Shown: piece after piece, positions 1 to 5,110 of the stretch
Position numbering within the stretch: the stretch's first letter is position 1
How the letters are laid out: every line of letters begins with the position of its first letter
Origin: DASZHC01 sp035938215
GTDB taxonomy: Bacteria > Verrucomicrobiota > Verrucomicrobiia > Chthoniobacterales > JAFAMB01
NCBI GenBank assembly: GCA_035938215.1
Contig: DASZHC010000180.1
Location: 1 to 5,438, forward strand
DNA length: 5,438 nucleotides
Reading direction: 5' to 3'
Program-made: the position numbers and the translations under genes
Notes under the pieces: generated by a model
Seen by the model: only the letters and a program-made list of their open reading frames with translations
What the model was told of the DNA's origin: nothing
The model's database searches: none

Positions 1-1
1 G

Positions 2-454
2 CGGTCGATTACGGAGTGCAACCTTATCCAATTCAAAGCCGCCGTCGAAGAGCTATCGAAAAATATGGTCAAGACCGAGGGCTATTCAAAGGATAAAACC
101 GGTTACGATACGGTCTTGGAATCCATGCAGACTGCGCTCGAGTTCGCCGAAATCACCAATTATGAGTACCAGGTAGCCAAAGACGGCGAAAAAGTCGTCG
201 GCGTCTTGCTGATGCAGAAGGACCAAAACAGATATATGATTAACGACGTAATCTCTATTGCTCCGGGCGTGGGAGGAGCTTTGGCCAAACGCGGCATTGA
301 CGTTGCGCGCGAGACGTTCCCAAACAGCGAAGTTGCTCTAATTTCCGAGACCGAGAAATCGACAGAGTTTTGGCTCAAGCACGGTTTTATTTCAAATGAC
401 CCCTCAAAAAAGAGGAGCGTCGGAATGACATTACCGCCGACAAAAAAGGATTAG
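2..454 (+). CDS. GNAT-like N-acetyltransferase domain protein, 5' end outside window
   Basis: The frame is open from the left edge to the TAG at 452-454, so the true start may lie upstream. The first ATG inside the window is at 65 and would give 129 residues; no good ribosome binding site precedes it, and 21 plausible helical codons lie in frame before it. Counting from that ATG, residues 43-50 (KVVGVLLM) fit a core beta strand. Residues 66-73 (APGVGGAL) resemble the acetyl-CoA pyrophosphate loop of the GNAT fold, with GxG kept but the usual Q/R not clear. Residues 102-108 (FWLKHGF) match the late-strand F-Y/W-x-x-x-G-F motif. GNAT enzymes move an acetyl group from acetyl-CoA to an amine; the substrate here is unknown. 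It could be a short free-standing enzyme or the C-terminal domain of a larger protein. The neighbouring gene converges on it, so they are not co-transcribed. Confidence 0.6.
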   Translation, partial: RSITECNLIQFKAAVEELSKNMVKTEGYSKDKTGYDTVLESMQTALEFAEITNYEYQVAKDGEKVVGVLLMQKDQNRYMINDVISIAPGVGGALAKRGIDVARETFPNSEVALISETEKSTEFWLKHGFISNDPSKKRSVGMTLPPTKKD

Positions 455-507
455 AAGAACCCGGACTGCGGTAACTCGAGTTCCGAACGCATCCGTTGCT
501 TTATCAG

Positions 508-966
508 TTATCTCCTCGGTCCGGCTCGAGAGCTTTCACCACCGGTTCCCGGAGCCCTCAAATGTCCGAATTCCTTTTCCCAATGGGGTGGCAGGCGTTG
601 AACTTTCAGCTCTGGCAGTCTGACCACTACAAGCATTTGCCGGCATGTGACCAGGAGCTGCCCATCGCTCGGTCGATCAATGCTGAATCGGCACCAAAAT
701 CTGCTCCTCTCGAAACTCTCCAGCTCGCCATGAACCAGCAGCTTGTCCCAAAGCTTTCCAGGCTTTCGATAGTCGATTTCGGTTCGGACGACCACCGGGC
801 AGTCGCCAAGATTGAGCATCTTGCTAAGTGGCCAGCCGAGTTTTTCCGCAAGCAGAGAACGATTTGTCTCTATGAACCGGAGATAAGCGATATTGTGGAC
901 CACGCCGCCCGCGTCTGTGTCGAAAAACATCACCTGCACTTCGGTCTCTAGTTTTGGCGTTTCCAT
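508..966 (-). CDS. Acyl-CoA thioesterase, YbgC / 4-hydroxybenzoyl-CoA thioesterase family
   Basis: This encodes a 152-residue single-domain hot-dog thioesterase, a family that hydrolyses acyl-CoA thioesters in the cytoplasm. The diagnostic segment is residues 14-32: FFDTDAGGVVHNIAYLRF, equivalent to the DTDAGGVVxxxxY signature of YbgC. Its second Asp (D18) aligns with the catalytic Asp of 4-hydroxybenzoyl-CoA thioesterase. The strand VVVRTEIDYRKP (58-69) is also typical of the family. I chose the ATG at 966 because the domain begins within ten residues of it. A TTG at 1029 would add 21 residues that do not look like the family. No clear Shine-Dalgarno is visible. The last 25 or so residues form a Gly/Arg/Pro-rich tail beyond the usual domain end, making the protein slightly longer than the typical 130-140 residues. 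The acyl substrate is unknown, and no Tol-Pal genes adjoin it. It is divergent from the glycosyltransferase across the palindromic region. Confidence 0.88.
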   Translation of the reverse strand: METPKLETEVQVMFFDTDAGGVVHNIAYLRFIETNRSLLAEKLGWPLSKMLNLGDCPVVVRTEIDYRKPGKLWDKLLVHGELESFERSRFWCRFSIDRPSDGQLLVTCRQMLVVVRLPELKVQRLPPHWEKEFGHLRAPGTGGESSRAGPRR

Positions 967-1002
967 AAGAGCGGACGGCAAATGAACGTAAAAAACCCGC
1001 GA

Positions 1003-1021
1003 AATCCTGAAAAGCAAAACC
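1003..1021. repeat. Left copy of outer inverted repeat, upstream of the thioesterase
   Basis: This stretch contains TGAAAAGCAAAACC (1008-1021), the exact reverse complement of 1416-1429. Allowing one single-base gap, the match extends outward to AATCC, giving about 19 of 20 positions. Read towards the thioesterase it is GGTTTTGCTTTTCAGGATT, ending about 36 nt before the ATG. The matching copy sits in the same relative orientation ahead of the glycosyltransferase. It may be a shared upstream regulatory motif or the outer edge of a larger palindromic insertion. Confidence 0.6.
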
Positions 1022-1038
1022 GGTTGCAAATGAGTCTA

Positions 1039-1061
1039 GTGTACCGTCTCCTAAATCCCTT
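1039..1061 (+). repeat. Left terminal inverted arm of the palindromic element
   Basis: This arm is the reverse complement of 1357-1379 with one mismatch at position 1042. The similarity may run 2-3 bases further out (CTA versus CTT) but then stops, which defines this end of the element. Confidence 0.8.
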
Positions 1062-1129
1062 GGGCTTCGTTGCGTTCAAAATGGGCCGCCGGCAAGGCGG
1101 TCCGAACCGGACTGGCGTTAGAGGGCGCA

Positions 1130-1193
1130 TCCCGCTCCACTTTCTATACTCCTGGTACTCATGTTCTGGAGGGTACATGAAAGTGGGGCGGGA
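1130..1193. repeat. Internal hairpin with 15-bp stem
   Basis: TCCCGCTCCACTTTC (1130-1144) pairs with GAAAGTGGGGCGGGA (1179-1193), with one T-G position. The 34-nt loop contains a weaker inverted pair, CTCCTGG / CTGGAGG. It lies inside the larger nested arms and has no T-run after it, so it is not a typical rho-independent terminator. Confidence 0.7.
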
Positions 1194-1250
1194 CGTAACC
1201 GACGAGCAACGCAGCCGCCGGCCCATTTTCAACGCAACCCGCAAGGCCGC

Positions 1251-1343
1251 GGCCGGTTGGCTGTTTTTCTACGTTGCTCGCTCGGCCCGTATCGATCCAG
1301 ATATGGGCGCCTCGCTCGCGCCTTGAAAAACAGCCAACTGACC
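1251..1343. repeat. Second internal hairpin with 19-nt arms
   Basis: Arms 1251-1269 and 1325-1343 share GTTGGCTGTTTTTC exactly and match at 17 of 19 positions overall. A smaller inverted pair, 1285-1293 with 1300-1308 (GCCCGTATC / GATATGGGC, one wobble), sits in the loop. CTCGCTCG also occurs there as a direct repeat on either side of the small stem. Confidence 0.7.
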
Positions 1344-1356
1344 TGCGGCGAAACCA

Positions 1357-1379
1357 AAGGGATTTAGGAGACGGTGCAC
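1357..1379 (-). repeat. Right terminal inverted arm of the palindromic element
   Basis: This arm is AAGGGATTTAGGAGACGGT followed by GCAC, and pairs with 1039-1061 at 22 of 23 positions. The AT-rich segment to its right (1380-1415) is not part of the repeat and leads into the glycosyltransferase leader. Confidence 0.8.
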
Positions 1380-1415
1380 AAGTTTTTTCCGTATCCGGGC
1401 ATTAATTAATTTGGA

Positions 1416-1435
1416 GGTTTTGCTTTTCAAGGATT
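1416..1435. repeat. Right copy of outer inverted repeat, upstream of the glycosyltransferase
   Basis: This copy reads GGTTTTGCTTTTCAAGGATT and is the inverted partner of 1003-1021, identical except for one extra A. It ends 21 nt before the glycosyltransferase ATG. Its AAGGA (1429-1433) could act as a Shine-Dalgarno, but it is best spaced for the out-of-frame ATG at 1438 and too far from the ATG at 1457. Confidence 0.6.
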
Positions 1436-1456
1436 CTATGAAGAACCTTTTGTTCA

Positions 1457-2374
1457 ATGAGCGCAAAGATAGCCTGCGTCATCCCATCGTATAATCACGC
1501 GAGATACGTCCAGGAGGCCATCGAATCGGTGCTGCGGCAGACTCTGCCTCCTGACCGATTGATCATTATCGATGACGGATCCTCCGACGAATCAGTCGAA
1601 CGGATTCGCACAATCAACGATCAAAAGATTCATCTGATTGAACAGGAGAACCAGGGTGCACACGCGGCGCTTAATCGGGGTTTGGAATTGGCAAATAAAA
1701 GCGATTTCGTCGCTATTCTGAATTCCGATGACCGTTATCATCAGGCTCGATTTGCCAAATGTGTCGCATACCTGGAACGGCACACGGATATCCAACTCGT
1801 CTGCACACAGGTCCGGATTGTCAATGAATCAGGTGTGCCGGTGGGCACCAAAGATGGAAAACAACGGAGCCTTGATCGAATCTGGGCGCATCTCAGGAAA
1901 ACTGGAAATCTTGTTTCGTCCCTCGGTTACGGAAATTTCGTAAAGACGACAAGCAACTTCTTTTTCCGCAGCAGTGCGATTCGAGAATTTCGACCTTACC
2001 GCTATGCTCACGACTATTTCGTCGCGCTCATGCTGGCGTTACAGGACGCGCTCGGAGTGATACATGAAGAGCTTCTGGATTACAGGATACACAGCACCAA
2101 CACGATCAAGGCGGACGGAAGAGGCGCTGTCGTGAGCGAAGTCATTCAATTGCACCTCGATCTGTTGGCGCAATTGAGATCACGCCTCGAGACCGATCCT
2201 TTGCTGAGAAAGCGGGTAGCGAGCTATATAAAGGTTGCGTTAAATAACTATACCGATATGCGAGCCGAGTTGCTGTTGCTCAGTATTGCGCGCGCGCTCA
2301 GCGGAGAAGCTAACCCCGTAAATGGGCTAAGTTATTTTCCTGAGGTTGCAGAGCCGTCCACCCCCGCGCCGTGA
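1457..2374 (+). CDS. Family 2 glycosyltransferase
   Basis: The 305-residue protein has a GT-A fold nucleotide-sugar glycosyltransferase domain at its N-terminus. Residues 8-13 are VIPSYN and residues 36-46 are IIIDDGSSDES, the classic GT2 nucleotide-binding segment. Residues 66-71 (NQGAHA) and 73-76 (NRGL) fit the family. N89-S-D-D92 is the DxD-like metal site. H185-D186 (YAHDYF) occupies the place of the usual acidic catalytic motif, and LDYRIHSTN (208-215) is the typical YRxHxxN ending. The remaining 90 or so residues are helical and of unknown role. No transmembrane segment is obvious, so it is probably cytoplasmic or peripheral. The ATG at 1457 is chosen because an in-frame TGA lies at 1439-1441 and the domain starts immediately; its ribosome binding site is weak. 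The sugar donor and acceptor are unknown, and no polysaccharide operon surrounds it, so it stands alone. Confidence 0.9.
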   Translation: MSAKIACVIPSYNHARYVQEAIESVLRQTLPPDRLIIIDDGSSDESVERIRTINDQKIHLIEQENQGAHAALNRGLELANKSDFVAILNSDDRYHQARFAKCVAYLERHTDIQLVCTQVRIVNESGVPVGTKDGKQRSLDRIWAHLRKTGNLVSSLGYGNFVKTTSNFFFRSSAIREFRPYRYAHDYFVALMLALQDALGVIHEELLDYRIHSTNTIKADGRGAVVSEVIQLHLDLLAQLRSRLETDPLLRKRVASYIKVALNNYTDMRAELLLLSIARALSGEANPVNGLSYFPEVAEPSTPAP

Positions 2375-2397
2375 TCGGCGGGTCGCGCTTTTGCTGC

Positions 2398-2508
2398 CTG
2401 AATGTAGAAAGGGTGTATCGCGAACGTCAGCTTCGGTTTAGCCGTTTTACGCCATTCGTAGAATCCGTCCGTAGGAAGCAGGCAGCCCCGTTTGCGAAAG
2501 CCTGCCGG
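2398..2508 (-). pseudogene. Fragment of SOS-response-associated peptidase (SRAP / YedK / HMCES family)
   Basis: On the minus strand, after a TAG at 2511-2509, the sequence reads PAGFRKRGCLLPTDGFYEW and then RKTAKPKLTFAIHPF. This matches the central SRAP signature RRCLxPADGFYEW, which holds the active-site Glu (FYEW) of this family. SRAP proteins form protective covalent crosslinks to abasic sites in single-stranded DNA through a cysteine at position 2. That N-terminal Cys and the flanking conserved blocks (NARAET upstream, the MPVIL block downstream) are absent from the adjacent DNA in every frame I could read. Only some 35 codons remain, so this is a decayed remnant. It lies directly after, and converges on, the glycosyltransferase stop codon. 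The motif match is strong; how the fragment arose is inferred. Confidence 0.72.
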
Positions 2509-2511
2509 CTA

Positions 2512-2740
2512 TGCCGATCTCGGCATAACCGCCCTCCTTCTCCAGCTCGAAGATGCCGATTGCGAGGTTTTGGCGTCGCATCGTCCGCTGCCACGCAGCA
2601 CCTTGCCTTGCCTCGATGGCCGAACGCGCGAGCGCGGAGACCTACTGCTAAAGCGGCGACAGGCCGACGACCAAGTCGAAATTGCTGGCCGAAAGAGGCA
2701 CAGGAACAAAGTATTCTTTCGGAAGCGCGGACCGCCTTAA
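2512..2740. other. Unassigned stretch, no recognisable gene
   Basis: ORFs run through here on both strands: plus 2492-2740, and minus frames with TAG stops near 2651-2657. None gives a protein I recognise. The minus strand, read from about 2735, gives LPKEYFVPVPLSASNFDLVV, which looks protein-like before the two stops, so this may be debris of another gene. A short inverted repeat, TATGCCGA / TCGGCATA (2510-2517 / 2520-2527), marks the border with the SRAP fragment. Confidence 0.4.
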
Positions 2741-2953
2741 GCGAAACAAAGTTTCATTCTTTACCTCTGGAATATTTATTACACTCGGAAGGACGAACTC
2801 GCCGGGCTGTTCGGCGCCGCGCAAACGTTGGGAGTGTGTCTAGATCATTCGCTCTATCAAAAAGGGGACGAACGAGGGCATTATAGAGTTGTCTTGGTTC
2901 GGAAATTGAGCGATGTTATCGGTAACAACACAAACTGGAAGTGGGTAAGGTAG
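2741..2953 (+). pseudogene. Start-less ORF of unknown family, probable gene remnant
   Basis: The frame opens after a TAA at 2738-2740 and closes at a TAG at 2951-2953. Its 70 codons include protein-like segments such as FILYLWNIYYTRKDELAGLF and QKGDERGHYRVVLVRKL. It has no ATG, and no GTG or TTG in the first half, so as it stands it probably cannot be translated as an independent gene. I do not recognise the family. The composition (mixed charged and hydrophobic residues, no low-complexity bias) suggests former coding sequence that lost its 5' end. The next gene follows in the same frame 39 nt after the stop. It could also be a chance ORF. Confidence 0.35.
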
Positions 2954-2992
2954 ACGTCGGGCCTGAGAAAATTTAGATGGAGCACATCATTT

Positions 2993-3232
2993 ATGGACCC
3001 CTCGATGGCAGATTCTACGGAATTGTACAAAGAATTCTTAGCCGAACGCCAAGAGATCCTTTGTCACAAATGGATCGAGAGCGAGAAAGCTGGCTGCGAC
3101 ATCGGTTTTGAGCGCGCGTTGCTTGATTGGACCCTGAAATATCGTTTGGCTTGGCGCGAAAAACGGAAGTGTCGCAACTTTGTAGTCGAGGCGAAGATCG
3201 GGGTAGATGATCGAAAATTTAGCCCGTCGTAG
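2993..3232 (+). CDS. Small conserved hypothetical protein with HKWIESEKAG-DIGFE-A-DW motif
   Basis: This encodes 79 residues with no signal peptide or membrane segment. The core, residues 10-57, is acidic and amphipathic: ELYKEFLAERQEILCHKW, then IESEKAGCDIGFERALLDW, then a basic tail. From memory, the pattern HKWxESEKxGxDIGFExALxDW recurs in short, uncharacterised bacterial proteins of 60-80 residues. I know of no assigned function. The start at 2993 has GGAG at 2979-2982 with a rather long 10-nt spacer; ATG 3005 (residue 5) is an alternative. The last 20 residues are less family-like, so the original stop may have been lost. It is flanked by remnants on both sides and overlaps the HNH remnant by 26 nt. 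A 44-codon frame from ATG 2977 overlaps it and looks like noise. The short tryptophan-rich helical form could suit a DNA- or protein-binding adaptor, but that is speculation. Confidence 0.65.
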   Translation: MDPSMADSTELYKEFLAERQEILCHKWIESEKAGCDIGFERALLDWTLKYRLAWREKRKCRNFVVEAKIGVDDRKFSPS

Positions 3233-3417
3233 CCAACAGAGCGAGAACGAAGCGGTGCAGACCGACCTTCGCCTCCGCCGCACTGCAGATCGCCGAAATC
3301 ACAAGAAGCGGCTTTCGACATTGACCACGTCGTGCAGGGATCGTCGGCGGAAACACGAGCTTGGAAACTCTCGCACTGGCCTGCGTCTCCTGCTCCCTGC
3401 CCAAATGTATTCCTTGA
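3207..3417 (+). pseudogene. Frameshifted, truncated HNH endonuclease
   Basis: In frame 2, CRSPKSQEAAFDIDHVVQG (about 3281-3340) matches the HNH nuclease lead-in and the xDH catalytic motif (D-H at 3323-3328). From 3346 the match continues in frame 1 as GGNTSLETLALACVSCSL (3346-3399), the usual 'GG-NLALAC-x-x-C' zinc/finger half of HNH proteins. Spacing between HVV and GG is 11 nt where 12 are expected, so one base has been lost near 3335-3345. A possible start, ATG 3207 (IENLARR), resembles HNH N-termini, and VANRA follows after another shift of frame. The first CxxC cysteine pair is not clearly preserved. A TGA at 3415 ends the second frame, well short of the usual 150 or more residues, so the C-terminal part is missing. 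HNH enzymes cut DNA with a bound metal; this copy cannot make an intact one. The motifs are directly seen; inactivation is inferred. Confidence 0.7.
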
Positions 3418-3543
3418 CACATTACCCGACGCGCTACAGCTCAAGCAGGATTGATACAAAGTTCGCTAGTCCCGTCCGAATGTTGTTCGTCCGAGTTCCT
3501 CTTCGCATCGTTCGATGCGAACTTAGGCCTTAATCTTTTATCT

Positions 3544-3547
3544 GAGG
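3544..3547 (+). promoter_or_regulatory. Ribosome binding site for the di-haem cytochrome gene
   Basis: GAGG lies 5 nt before the ATG at 3553. It supports that start over the open frame that extends upstream to a TTG at 3451, whose extra 34 codons look non-coding and would bury the signal peptide. Confidence 0.7.
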
Positions 3548-3552
3548 TTTCT

Positions 3553-4979
3553 ATGAAAAATAATTCGCGGTGGATGCATCGCGTTTTTCTTTTATTTATT
3601 ATTGCGGTTCTCGGTTTACCCCTTCCTGAGCTTCGCTCAGGCGAGCCGAACGCGGATACCCAGGAACGCGGGCAGACTAGCTACATGAAAGTAGACATCA
3701 CCGAGCCCTTCTCATCGATCATGGCACGCATGACGGCAGCCAAACCGGGCATTGAGAAGGAGCACCCCGATCTGCTCAACGAGCGCTACGACCTCAGCAA
3801 CCGACCAGCCCAGGCCGCTACAATGTCGCGCGGAAAGCCACTGCAGGAAGGCGTTCGGGTCAAGCTGCCCCCAGGGACGACTTGGGAGATGCTTGCAGCT
3901 ATGAGCCCGGAGCAAATCCGCGACAAGAATCTGTTCCCGAAGGGATTTTACCCACTACCTCATCCCAACCATCCCGAAGGCGGAATGGTTTTTCCGCACT
4001 TCGAGATCGACGAGATCAAGAACCAGGAGGGCCGCGACCTCACCCGTTTTGACCTGGATTTCGACCTTCCGAACCACTTTCTGCCCGAGTTTCCCCCGGC
4101 CATCTACCTAACCACGCGGACGGACCTGGGCGATGTTTCCCAGGGCAAGCTGGTAACCATCGAGAATTTCTACGCGCTGTTCAATGGTATCCTCAACCCT
4201 AAGCAGTTGGAGGGGCTACGTCTGTTGCTGACCCCTTTCCCGCAGCAGCAGTTCAACCAGACGGAGGACCGCCGCTCAGAGATCCCAAGCCGTGGGGTAG
4301 CCTGTTTTGATTGCCACGCGAACGGCCACACGAACGGCGCGACGCACCTCGTGGGCGATATCCGCCCGCAGCAATTCCGCCATCGCATTGACACACCTTC
4401 ACTCCGCGGGGTGAACATTCAGCGGTTGTTCGGCTCACAGCGTGCGTTGAAGTCGGTTGAAGATTTCACCGAATTTCGAGCAGCGCGCGGCGTATTTCGA
4501 CGGCGACCCGGTAATCGCCACCAAGAAAGGTGTCAATATCCTCGAACGCGGCAGCCAGGTCCACTTCATGGCTGAGTTCCAGGAAATCTTGGACTTTCCG
4601 CCGGCCCCCAAGCTAAACGTTTACGGAAAGCTCGACCCCGCAAAGGCAACTTCTAGCGAGCTGCGCGGAGAAGCCATCTTTTCCGGTAAGGGGCAATGCT
4701 CGAGCTGCCACGAGGGCGCCTTATTACACCGACAACCTGATGCACAACCTCAAACTCGAGCGCTTTTACAAGCCCGTGATGATCAACGGCATGATGGCCG
4801 TCGGCGATGGGCCGATTAAGACGTTCCCGCTGCGGGGCATCAAGGACTCGCCACCGTACCTGCATGACGGGCGTCTGTTGACGCTGGAGGACACGGTCGA
4901 GTTCTTCAACCTGATCCTCAGCACAAAACTAACACCACAGGAAAAGGAAGACTTGGTGGCGTTCCTCCGCGCCTTGTAG
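3553..4979 (+). pseudogene. Di-haem cytochrome c peroxidase / MauG-family protein, two +1 frameshifts
   Basis: Removing two single extra T bases gives a full 474-residue protein. Residues 1-30 form a Sec signal peptide (basic MKNNSRWMHR, then hydrophobic VFLLFIIAVLGLPLP), so the product would be periplasmic. A long N-terminal region of about 220 residues precedes the first haem site, CFDCH (C251, C254, H255). The second is CSSCH (C382, C385, H386). The typical C-terminal CCP/MauG block follows: KTFPLRGIKDSPPYLHDGR, with H437, then TLEDTVEFFN. Family members use two c-type haems to reduce peroxide or oxidise a protein partner. The frame shifts at TTT 4474-4476 (EDFTEF continues as EQRAAYF) and at TT 4721-4722 (CHEGA continues as YYTDN). 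As written, translation reads off-frame before the second haem. Conservation across both breaks is otherwise undisturbed, so the breaks are recent or are sequencing errors. No electron-transfer partner gene lies nearby; the MFS gene converges. Confidence 0.85.
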
Positions 4980-5110
4980 CCGGAGAGCGATCGAGCCAAA
5001 CTTGAGCAAGGCTCCACGCCGGAAGGCTGGCTTTATGTGACCCGTAATCGGCTGCTGTGCCTCCACGCTTAAGGATCGCACGCCGGTCCTCGAGGGGGCG
5101 AAATTTCCTG

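Larger units (their letters stand above)
1039..1379. repeat. 341-bp multi-branched palindromic element (MITE-like or structured RNA/DNA)
   Basis: The ends are inverted repeats: 1039-1061 and 1357-1379 match at 22 of 23 positions (GTGYACCGTCTCCTAAATCC...). Inside are several more pairs. 1069-1093 pairs with 1214-1238 (23 of 25). 1130-1144 pairs with 1179-1193 (14 of 15, the exception being a possible G-U pair). 1251-1269 pairs with 1325-1343 (17 of 19). Small stems lie at 1100-1112 and 1285-1308. The pairs are properly nested, so one strand could fold into a cloverleaf: an outer stem enclosing one arm with two sub-hairpins and a second long hairpin. A 9-nt pair, 1203-1211 with 1272-1280, would be an alternative fold. 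No transposase ORF and no clean target-site duplication are visible; CTAGT before 1041 and CAAGT after 1377 are only a weak candidate. ORFs through this stretch are read-through of the repeat. Possible identities are a non-autonomous mobile element, a repeat family, or a structured RNA. The structure is directly seen; the identity is not. Confidence 0.75.

Noticed and set aside
473..482. Palindrome AACTCGAGTT between the convergent acetyltransferase and thioesterase genes
   Set aside because: Ten bases with no loop and no T-run is too short to call a terminator or binding site.
496..951. 151-codon plus-strand ORF
   Set aside because: It lies antisense to the well-supported thioesterase gene and its peptide has no recognisable motif.
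982..1326. 114-codon plus-strand ORF through the region between thioesterase and glycosyltransferase
   Set aside because: It is made almost entirely of the palindromic element, its peptide partly reappears on the opposite strand because of the inverted arms, and it matches no family.
1039..1379. CRISPR array or insertion sequence
   Set aside because: The repeats are inverted rather than regularly spaced direct repeats, there is no transposase, and no convincing target-site duplication flanks the arms.
2371..2886. 171-codon plus-strand ORF after the glycosyltransferase
   Set aside because: It is rich in Arg, Ser, Ala and Pro, as in out-of-frame GC-rich DNA, overlaps the SRAP remnant antisense, and crosses two regions that look protein-like in other frames.
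2977..3111. 44-codon ORF from ATG 2977 overlapping the small conserved gene
   Set aside because: The other frame carries the conserved HKW-ESEKAG-DIGFE pattern; this one has no motif and is probably a shadow.
3502..3521. Perfect 9-bp inverted repeat TTCGCATCG / CGATGCGAA as a terminator
   Set aside because: The T-rich stretch starts about 12 nt after the stem and is short, so it does not fit a rho-independent terminator. It could be an operator, but nothing supports that.
3451..3552. Upstream extension of the di-haem gene to a TTG start
   Set aside because: The ATG at 3553 has a good GAGG site and begins a clear signal peptide; the extension would bury it.
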